Below, piece after piece: positions 1 through 5,829 of a stretch of DNA of 8,238 bases (the stretch's first letter is position 1; each line of letters begins with the position of its first letter). The DNA comes from SAT2750 sp964476375 (GTDB lineage: Bacteria > Planctomycetota > Planctomycetia > Pirellulales > Pirellulaceae): positions 1 through 8,238 of the forward strand of contig CAYYZW010000339.1 in NCBI GenBank assembly GCA_964476375.1, in the 5' to 3' direction. The notes under the pieces are model-generated. The model did no database searches and was not told where the DNA came from. It was given only the letters and a program-made list of their open reading frames with translations. Made by a program: the position numbers and the translations under genes.

Positions 1-1
1 A

Positions 2-157
2 TACGTGACCGATCGCTACGACACGCGAGCGAACCAGTACAACGTTGTTCATCCCGCCGCGCCCGTCCGCTGTGATGCGATCCGTGTGAAAATGACCCCA
101 AGGAAAGATGCCTGCGTCGGAATTCTCGAACTCATGGCAGAATTCGAAAAGGAATGA
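2..157 (+). CDS. C-terminal fragment of a protein ending in a galactose-binding/discoidin-like domain (partial, 5' end outside window)
   Basis: An open frame runs from the left edge to a TGA at 155-157, giving the last 51 residues of a larger protein. The visible tail has alternating hydrophobic strands: RCDAIRVKM, then a turn, then ACVGILELMAEF, then a charged end (EKE). A final strand of the form 'G-I-L-E-L' after an 'A-I-R-V-K' strand resembles the closing strands of F5/8 type C (discoidin) or other carbohydrate-binding beta-sandwich domains that often end planctomycete glycoside hydrolases. That assignment is inference from a short piece; no catalytic residue is in view. The gene converges on the DUF1552 gene with only six bases between the two stop codons. 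A polysaccharide-related role would fit the neighbouring sulfatases, but the enzyme class cannot be told. Confidence 0.6.
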   Translation, partial: YVTDRYDTRANQYNVVHPAAPVRCDAIRVKMTPRKDACVGILELMAEFEKE

Positions 158-163
158 ACGCCG

Positions 164-1507
164 TTACAGACCCGCCAGTTGTTCATCCGCGTCACCAAAC
201 TGGTCTCTCGCTACGCCCATGCGGTTCATCAGGGACAGGTACAGGCTGCAGAGCTTGCGGTTCTCATCCTCCTGCCCGGTATAGTCCAGCACACGTCCGG
301 TCTTCAGCGTGCCCCCAAGGCCACCAGCCGTCAACAGTGGCACCTTGGTGGAATCGTGCCGGCTTCCGGACCACATGTTATTGACCCACAGCAGGCAGGA
401 GTTGTCCAACACCGTCCCGTCCCCCTCGGGCATCGCGTCAAGCCGGCCTGCCAGGTAGGCCAGCTGACTGCAGTAGTAGCGGGAGATCTTTTCCCAGTCC
501 TCCGAGCGATCATTGTGCGAGGCGGAATGGTGAGCACTGCGAACGCCCAGGAAGGGGTAGAACAGTCCTGAAATATCACGGCACAACAGCAGGGTCCCGA
601 CCCGGGTCTTGTCCGTCTGAAAGGCCAGTGCAATCACGTCACACATCAGCCGCATGTGCTCGCGAATGTCTTCCGGCAGACCGTTGTCCGGCCGCTTCAT
701 CGTGATCACCTGTTTTCCGCTATTTTTCGCACGATCCGCTGCCTTGTTCTGCAGGGCTCTCTGGTGTTCGATACGTTTTTCCAGTTCCCGCACACTCGTC
801 AGGTACTCGTCAAGCCGGGATCGGTCACCCGCACTGGTTCGTCGCCCCAGGCTTGCCGCCTCCTCACGCACCCGGTCCAGTACGCTCTGATTGCGACGAC
901 TGCCACGGTTGTCAAACAGGCTGTCAAACGCCAGCGATGGATAGACTTCCATCGGCACCGGCGATGTCGCATTCTGCCAGGAAATATGCGAACTGTACGC
1001 CATCGAAAAATTTGTTTCGTGGTATCCCGTGATGGGCTGTTCACAACCAAGCACCATGCTGGGCTGAACCGTCTCTCGCCCGAGTTGCCCGGCCAGGACC
1101 TGGTCGACACTGACCCCGCCCTTCAGCTCGGACCCCTTCTGAAGAGAGGCGCCGGAGAGAATATTCCCCGTCTGCCCGGGATGAATACCGACGCCGGTCG
1201 CGTTCTTGTTGAACAGGCCCTGGATCACGTTCATCTTTGCCTTCAGCGTTTCCATCGGTGCCAGGCTGCGACTGAGTTCCATCTCCGCCCCGGCCCCCTT
1301 GGCCCACCAGTGATCGGGATGGACGCCACAGGCCATGAAGAGTGCCGCGAACCGTTGAGGAAATCGGCCTGCCGCCCCGTCGGCGGCGGATTCATCACTC
1401 CAGACAGGAATGGATTCCAGCCAGGGCAGGGCCAGCGTCACACCGGCACCACGGAGAACCGTCCGCCTGGATATCTTATCGGTCCATTGATCGTGCTGGG
1501 GGCCCAT
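164..1507 (-). CDS. DUF1552 family protein, Tat-exported
   Basis: A 447-residue protein of the DUF1552 family, whose biochemical role is not established. The N-terminus has a twin-arginine signal: S13-R14-R15-T-V-L, then a short hydrophobic stretch (AGVTLALPWL), so export of a folded protein across the cytoplasmic membrane is expected. Family-type motifs follow: FMACGVHPDHWW (about 57-68), IHPGQTGNILSGA (108-120) and GCEQPITGYH (154-163), then a helical stretch at 225-250, HHSASHND (326-333), and near the end NMWSGSRHD plus LLTAGGLGGTLKTGR (377-405). Length is normal for the family. The start ATG at 1505-1507 lies 3 bp after the stop of the DUF1592 gene, with GGAGG at 1518-1522 (minus-strand sense) inside the end of that gene, supporting this start and translational coupling. 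Family members are routinely found next to DUF1592 cytochromes in Planctomycetota, which suggests they act as a pair. Some motifs recall the alkaline-phosphatase-like DUF1501 family, but that is only a resemblance. Confidence 0.93.
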   Translation of the reverse strand: MGPQHDQWTDKISRRTVLRGAGVTLALPWLESIPVWSDESAADGAAGRFPQRFAALFMACGVHPDHWWAKGAGAEMELSRSLAPMETLKAKMNVIQGLFNKNATGVGIHPGQTGNILSGASLQKGSELKGGVSVDQVLAGQLGRETVQPSMVLGCEQPITGYHETNFSMAYSSHISWQNATSPVPMEVYPSLAFDSLFDNRGSRRNQSVLDRVREEAASLGRRTSAGDRSRLDEYLTSVRELEKRIEHQRALQNKAADRAKNSGKQVITMKRPDNGLPEDIREHMRLMCDVIALAFQTDKTRVGTLLLCRDISGLFYPFLGVRSAHHSASHNDRSEDWEKISRYYCSQLAYLAGRLDAMPEGDGTVLDNSCLLWVNNMWSGSRHDSTKVPLLTAGGLGGTLKTGRVLDYTGQEDENRKLCSLYLSLMNRMGVARDQFGDADEQLAGL

Positions 1508-1510
1508 GGT

Positions 1511-4500
1511 CTATTTCCCTCCGGCGCGGCCGCCGCTCCGCCTGTTCAAAAACTGGGAACTGGTCACGATACTCTCGATCAGGCTTCCGACGCGGTTGTC
1601 GTTCGCCTGGAGCCTGTTTCGCATCTCGCCAACCAGCAGGTCGTCCGAAAGAACCAGGCTGCGTCCCAGTGCATAGGATAGCAGCTTTCGGCAGAAGTTA
1701 TCGAGAAATTCATCCTCGCGATGGCCCCGGAGGTAATCTTGCAGCCCGCGAAGCCCGCTGCCCGTCTGCCCACCCGGAAAAACCACGTCCGTACTGACAG
1801 GACGGCCTCCCAGGTCATTGGTGCGCCGTTCCCCAACGGGCCCATACCCTTCAAAGGCCAGGCCGATCGTATCGAACCGCTCGTGACATCCGGCACAGCT
1901 CTGGTTGTCGCGATGCCGGGCCAGTGTTTCCCGCAGGGTCAGGACCCCCAGCTGCGATTCATCTTCCGGAAGATCCGGAACATTGGGCGGGGGGGGAGGG
2001 ATTTGTTCTCCCAGTACATTCCGGGCAACCCAGTACCCCCGTTTCACCGGGCTGGTCCGTCGGCCTGGTGCATTCTTTGTCAGAAAGACCGACATCGGCA
2101 GCAGGCCGCCACGCCCGTAGACATCCGCATCGTCAATTTTCAGCCAGGGACCTGGCCCAGAAAATGCCCCACCCTGTCCCGCGGTTTCTACTGCCTCAAA
2201 TCGATCATCCGGGATGCCATAATGACGGGCCAGTGTCGCATTCACAAACGTGTGTTTCGCATCGAGCAAGGTGACGACGGAACGGTCCTGCTGAAGCAGG
2301 TCCACGACAAAATGAATGGGTTCCTCAAACATCGCCTGCCGAAGCTCATCCGTGAAGACGGGAAACCTTCCCCGGTCGACGCTGTTATGTTCCTGGAAAC
2401 GTCGAAAGCCGAGCCAGTTCCCGGTGAATTCGGTTGCCAGGCCACGGACACGGTCGTCCTGCAACATCCGTTTCACCTGGGCCTGAAGGATCTCCGGCTG
2501 GCGAAGGCGCCCCGTTGCCGCCAGCTTCCGCAGTTCGCCATCCGGCATGCTGGACCAGAGAAAATAACTCAGTCGACTGGCGAGATCATCGTTTGAGAGT
2601 GGCTGCCGGCCATTGCCGGATCCGGCCATGTCCATGCGAAAACAGAAATGGGGGGCCAACAGTACGTAGGCGACCAGGTCCTGGATCGCCTCCTCGTGCC
2701 GGAGGCCATCCTGTTCACGCAGTTCCCGGTAGTAGTTGACCAGGTCGGCCCGCTCGGATCTCGAGAGCGCACGCCGCCAGGCCCGGTCCGCAAACTGGAG
2801 TACTGCCTGGATGTGAATGGGTTCTGCCCTCCGACGCGATTTTTCCACCCAGCGGATCTGCTCGTTGATCTCCTGGAAATAATGTTCTATGGCGGCAATC
2901 TCGATGTCCCCGCCGCCCGTTTCCCGGGCTTTTTCGACATAGACAGTATTCAGCTGACGGATCATCCGGTCCGATGACGCATCCTGGTTTTCGGGACGGG
3001 CAAAATCGAACTGGGGATCACGCATGTAACGCGAATCGGTCCGCTCAAACCAGAGAAACCCGGTGTACTGCCGTACCGGTGCGCGTGTGACAAAATCCAG
3101 TTCCTGCCAGAGCCCATCCAGCTCCCTCTGTTCTGCCCCGCTGAGGATCATGTCATAGAGGGGGCCATCATCACGAAAGTAGCCCATCATGCTGTGAAAC
3201 CCGGCGCTCAACAGGCGTCCCTTTTCGCCCATCTGTTTCTTGGATTCCTCCACATAATCGCGACCCCGTTCGGACACATAGAATGCATCCGGAAAGACCG
3301 AGCAGAAGCGTGCAAATGCTGCCTCATACCGTTCTCGTTCTCCCTCGCCGGCCGGGACGTGCAGTGCGCCTTCCACCATGCTGGCCTCCGCGGGCACTGC
3401 CACACCAACCTGCAGCATCTTCGCATCGTAGGTCCGCCGGTGTGCCACATACTGCCTGTTTTTCCAGAGCACGAACGGCTGGCTGCCGACATGACTGCCT
3501 TCAAATTTCAGGTCAGGAAAACCGGGCCGGAGCCTGCTGCGCAGTTCGACAACGAAATCCCTCATCCGCTCGCATTCCCGCCGCGCCTCGGCCGGCGGCC
3601 GCGCCCCCGGCCACAGATCCAGGAGTTGCCTGATCGGCCCTGCTGATAATTGCGGATCATCACTCGCCAGCAGGGACCAGACGGTGTGGAGATATTTTCC
3701 ACTCACCCCGTTTCGGGCGGCAGCCGCCTCGAGGGTCTCCGAACCGCGACCAAGCTTTTCCCGGTAACGATACTGCCAGGCAGCGTGAAAGTAATCCGCC
3801 AGGTCGGTCGGCTGGCGATGGTAAAATTCAACGATTCGGTTGACACAGTACCGATCCCGGTCCGTATCCGTGGCAGCCGGATGCGATGCAAAGGCGATCC
3901 CGTCCGGTTTCAGGACCAGGTGTTCGACAACTTCGCGTGATGCTTCCAGGTATTTTCGCAGCAGCGCCGGCGACATGGCCAGCGACTCGCCCGAGTTGTC
4001 AAAACCGGCCGTGTTTGCCGGATCCACCGGGAAGGTGCGGGGCGGCCGGATATCGGCACCGGTCAGATCACGGATGGAATAATTGTATTCCGCATTGCTC
4101 AGCCGCCGGGCCAGAACAAGCCCCGGATCACCGGCATTGCTGCGGGCCTCATATTCACGGGCCGAATGAATCCAGTCGATGACCGCCTGGCGGTCCTCCG
4201 CCGCAGGCTGCCGCCTGGCCTCCTCCGGCGGCATTTCTTTCGAGGACACCCGCTGCAGCACGGTCTCCCAGACCTGGTGGGCCGAGGCGACCTTGCCTGC
4301 CGTCGTGTAACCCGCCAGGTCCAGTTTCGCCTCTTTCCGGTCCCTGCCATGGCAGCCCAGGCAGTAGCTGTTGAGAAATGGAATCACCGTGCTTTGGTAT
4401 TCACGCTCGAGCACCTCCGCTTCGGATTCCGCCGCCAGGAGAACCGGTGATAAGAGCACCATGGTCGCCAGGAACGTTACCACGCGAAGCCCATACTCGT

Positions 4501-4597
4501 TGGCATTTGACCGAAAGTCATTTTTCAGCAGGCCGGGTTTCATTTTGGAAGAACGATCCCGTGAGGAGTGAGACGTGTCAGGCTGCAACTCCTGCAT
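1511..4597 (-). CDS. Secreted c-type cytochrome multidomain protein (DUF1587-DUF1595-DUF1592-DUF1588-DUF1585)
   Basis: A 1028-residue planctomycete-type protein of unknown enzymatic role. In order: a signal-type hydrophobic segment (about 38-56); a cytochrome c-like module with heme motif CLGCH (79-83) and an MPP turn whose M122 may be the axial ligand; DUF1587 (about 163-225, with LSNAEYNYSIRDLTG); a long middle region (about 230-595) with no domain I recognise; DUF1595 (about 595-655); DUF1592 (about 665-793, starting DDLASRLSYFLWSSMPDGEL); DUF1588 (about 825-925), including IPPPPPNVPDLP and a second heme-type motif CAGCH (901-905); and DUF1585 (about 945-1018). Two CxxCH motifs suggest a diheme extracytoplasmic protein needing cytochrome c maturation. 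The start is uncertain: M1 (4597) or M19 (4541-4543), the latter giving a shorter n-region; neither has a clear Shine-Dalgarno. It is followed after 3 bp by DUF1552, its usual partner, and preceded 63 bp upstream by a phosphoesterase. A redox role on polysaccharide is inference only. Confidence 0.93.
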   Translation of the reverse strand: MQELQPDTSHSSRDRSSKMKPGLLKNDFRSNANEYGLRVVTFLATMVLLSPVLLAAESEAEVLEREYQSTVIPFLNSYCLGCHGRDRKEAKLDLAGYTTAGKVASAHQVWETVLQRVSSKEMPPEEARRQPAAEDRQAVIDWIHSAREYEARSNAGDPGLVLARRLSNAEYNYSIRDLTGADIRPPRTFPVDPANTAGFDNSGESLAMSPALLRKYLEASREVVEHLVLKPDGIAFASHPAATDTDRDRYCVNRIVEFYHRQPTDLADYFHAAWQYRYREKLGRGSETLEAAAARNGVSGKYLHTVWSLLASDDPQLSAGPIRQLLDLWPGARPPAEARRECERMRDFVVELRSRLRPGFPDLKFEGSHVGSQPFVLWKNRQYVAHRRTYDAKMLQVGVAVPAEASMVEGALHVPAGEGERERYEAAFARFCSVFPDAFYVSERGRDYVEESKKQMGEKGRLLSAGFHSMMGYFRDDGPLYDMILSGAEQRELDGLWQELDFVTRAPVRQYTGFLWFERTDSRYMRDPQFDFARPENQDASSDRMIRQLNTVYVEKARETGGGDIEIAAIEHYFQEINEQIRWVEKSRRRAEPIHIQAVLQFADRAWRRALSRSERADLVNYYRELREQDGLRHEEAIQDLVAYVLLAPHFCFRMDMAGSGNGRQPLSNDDLASRLSYFLWSSMPDGELRKLAATGRLRQPEILQAQVKRMLQDDRVRGLATEFTGNWLGFRRFQEHNSVDRGRFPVFTDELRQAMFEEPIHFVVDLLQQDRSVVTLLDAKHTFVNATLARHYGIPDDRFEAVETAGQGGAFSGPGPWLKIDDADVYGRGGLLPMSVFLTKNAPGRRTSPVKRGYWVARNVLGEQIPPPPPNVPDLPEDESQLGVLTLRETLARHRDNQSCAGCHERFDTIGLAFEGYGPVGERRTNDLGGRPVSTDVVFPGGQTGSGLRGLQDYLRGHREDEFLDNFCRKLLSYALGRSLVLSDDLLVGEMRNRLQANDNRVGSLIESIVTSSQFLNRRSGGRAGGK

Positions 4598-4602
4598 TGT
4601 AC

Positions 4603-4617
4603 CATGCCATTTGCATG
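4603..4617 (-). other. Small hairpin just upstream of the DUF1592 gene start
   Basis: In minus-strand sense the leader reads CATGC-AAATG-GCATG, a perfect 5-bp stem with a 5-nt loop, ending 5 nt before the ATG at 4597. It sits where a Shine-Dalgarno would be, and no purine-rich Shine-Dalgarno is visible there. It might affect initiation, or be chance; a 5-bp stem is weak. If translation really starts at M19 (4543), the hairpin would simply be leader sequence. The remainder of the 63-bp gap between the phosphoesterase and DUF1592 genes shows no convincing terminator: a CGCCGG/CCGGCG pair lies about 26 nt apart with no U-tract. Confidence 0.2.
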
Positions 4618-4660
4618 CGGCACGCCGGAAACAAACGATGCTGCCTGCTGGTGGCCGGCG

Positions 4661-5689
4661 TCAGGTGGCGATTCTCTTGACCTGCCGATCTCGAATGCGC
4701 GGGGCAATTTGTTCACCATCCGTAAGCATGGGGTCCTGGTCCGAGCCGAGTTCGGCAGGCGACGGACCGACCCACTCGCTCGTGCGCCCCTCGACACGAA
4801 TCGTCAGGCTTTCCGGGTCCACCGTCAGCGTGGCGAAGAGAGGATCGCGATAAGGACACGTGTAGGCAATCCAGGGGTACCTGGCGTGGATGTCCTTCGA
4901 GTAACTGTCGTGAATATGGGACCCGCCAACCCATTGATAGGAGGCGGAATTCACATGCATGTACGTCACCTTCTGAAATCGCAACACATCATCGATATGG
5001 GAATGGCCATTGATTGCCAGCAGCACCTTGTCCGATGCCTCCCCCAGGATGCCCTGGATTTCCTCCGCATTGTCCACAGCCGATGCTCCGGCAAGCGGCT
5101 GATGGCAGACAACGATCACCGGCCCTTCCGCGCCGGCAAGCTGTTGTTTGAGCCACTCTGTTTGTTCTTTGCCGACGAACGAGGGGTAGCCACCCTTGGA
5201 AGTTGGTGATCCGCGATCGTTGCCATCCAGGACCAGCAGCCGCAGGCCGCCGATGTCCTGGGCATAGTAGCGGCCGGTCATCCCCCAGATCTCGAGACAT
5301 TGTTTCTGCGTATGTCCGGAATCGGTATCGTGATTGCCGATCACGTGGAGCGAATGCTCATGGGCTCCATTGAACAGGTCGATCACCTCCCGGTTTTTCG
5401 CATTCGGATAGGCGAAGTCTCCTAGTTGCATGATCGCATCGGGGCGATAGGCCGCCATCGCTTTGACGAATTCGGTCGTCCGGGCAAGGCCATCATGCAT
5501 CACGTCGTGATGCAGATCGGCAATCAGGCCAATCCGGACCTCCTTTTCCAGCCGACCGGCCGCTGCCGCCGTCATCCTGGGCAGCACCAGCGCCGCAGAC
5601 GCAGTGGCCGCCGCACCGAGCAGGCCGCGCCGCGTCAAACGACCACCCGTCGACGGGAAGGATAGGCCAGCCTTGTTTGGATTGGGCAT
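4661..5689 (-). CDS. Tat-exported calcineurin-like metallophosphoesterase
   Basis: A 342-residue phosphoesterase of the calcineurin-like superfamily, which hydrolyses phosphomono- or phosphodiesters at a two-metal centre. All core motifs are visible in order: D58-L-H60 (IADLHHD), G90-D91 (MQLGDF), G118-N-H-D121, H196 in VVCHQP, and G228-H-S-H231. This spacing resembles the cyclic-nucleotide phosphodiesterase (CpdA/class III) and purple-acid-phosphatase-like branches. The N-terminus has a twin-arginine signal (LTRRGLLGAAATASAALVLP, 18-37) followed by an Ala-rich cleavage region, so it acts outside the cytoplasm; an intracellular cAMP role is therefore unlikely. A segment after the last motif (about 243-290, with YMHVNSASYQW and YPWIAYTCPYRDPLF) completes the fold. 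The start ATG at 5687-5689 has GGAG at 5696-5699 six bases upstream. It heads the minus-strand set with DUF1592 and DUF1552 and is divergent from the sulfatases. The substrate is unknown; a phosphorylated glycan or a phosphate ester released during degradation is plausible. Confidence 0.9.
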   Translation of the reverse strand: MPNPNKAGLSFPSTGGRLTRRGLLGAAATASAALVLPRMTAAAAGRLEKEVRIGLIADLHHDVMHDGLARTTEFVKAMAAYRPDAIMQLGDFAYPNAKNREVIDLFNGAHEHSLHVIGNHDTDSGHTQKQCLEIWGMTGRYYAQDIGGLRLLVLDGNDRGSPTSKGGYPSFVGKEQTEWLKQQLAGAEGPVIVVCHQPLAGASAVDNAEEIQGILGEASDKVLLAINGHSHIDDVLRFQKVTYMHVNSASYQWVGGSHIHDSYSKDIHARYPWIAYTCPYRDPLFATLTVDPESLTIRVEGRTSEWVGPSPAELGSDQDPMLTDGEQIAPRIRDRQVKRIAT

Positions 5690-5735
5690 CTTGTTCTCCG
5701 GTTCTTTTTCCCATCACCGCGGAAACTCGACCGGA

Positions 5736-5763
5736 ATGCTACCAGAGTTATCGGCGCTGTCCA
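5736..5763 (-). promoter_or_regulatory. Candidate sigma-70-like promoter for the metallophosphoesterase gene
   Basis: In minus-strand sense, TGGACA (5758-5763; 5 of 6 to TTGACA) is followed by a 16-bp spacer and TAGCAT (5736-5741; 4 of 6 to TATAAT). A transcript starting about 7 bases downstream would have a leader of about 40 nt before the ATG at 5689. The position, in a 140-bp divergent gap, supports it. The match is moderate and planctomycete promoter consensus is poorly defined, so this is tentative. Confidence 0.25.
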
Positions 5764-5769
5764 AACGGT

Positions 5770-5799
5770 TTGTCGCGGGCAGCGCTGAGTGGTTAGAAT
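5770..5799 (+). promoter_or_regulatory. Candidate sigma-70-like promoter for the sulfatase pair
   Basis: TTGTCG (5770-5775; 4 of 6 to TTGACA), an 18-bp spacer, then TAGAAT (5794-5799; 5 of 6 to TATAAT). The -10 box ends 30 bases before the sulfatase ATG at 5830, giving a short leader of about 24 nt that contains AAGGG (5819-5823) as a ribosome-binding site. This is the better of the two candidate promoters in the divergent gap. It is a sequence-match inference only. Confidence 0.35.
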
Positions 5800-5809
5800 T
5801 TGGCCACTC
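5787..5809. promoter_or_regulatory. Inverted repeat around the candidate -10 box (possible operator)
   Basis: GAGTGG (5787-5792) and its exact complement CCACTC (5804-5809) flank an 11-bp centre that contains the candidate -10 box TAGAAT of the sulfatase promoter. A dyad with half-sites about 17 bp centre to centre is within the range of dimeric repressors, and a bound protein here would block RNA polymerase. It has no T-tract and lies between divergent genes, so it is unlikely to be a terminator. No regulator gene is in the window; the six-base half-sites could be chance. Confidence 0.3.
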
Positions 5810-5829
5810 GTTTCAAACAAGGGATATGA

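Noticed and set aside
1989..1996. Run of eight G in the DUF1592 gene, possible phase-variable tract or frameshift site
   Set aside because: It encodes the IPPPPPNVP motif that is conserved in DUF1588 modules, and the frame is intact on both sides, so the tract is explained by protein sequence.
656..2596. Long plus-strand open frames (656-1681 and 1721-2596) opposite DUF1552 and DUF1592
   Set aside because: Both are antisense to well-supported genes, show no family motif, and arise from low stop-codon density on the complementary strand of GC-rich coding DNA.
4625..4660. CGCCGG/CCGGCG inverted pair between the phosphoesterase and DUF1592 genes as a terminator
   Set aside because: The stem is six pairs with a loop of about 26 nt and no following T-tract in the transcript sense; too weak to call.
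4598..4663. Phosphoesterase stop (TGA) in the same frame as the DUF1592 gene with no other stop in the 63-bp gap, hinting at readthrough or a split fusion
   Set aside because: A 21-codon stop-free gap in frame is expected by chance fairly often, and the downstream protein has its own signal-type segment, which would be misplaced inside a fusion.
5787..5809. GAGTGG/CCACTC dyad as a rho-independent terminator
   Set aside because: It lies upstream of two divergent genes, has an 11-nt loop, and has no T-run on either side; an operator is the more sensible reading.
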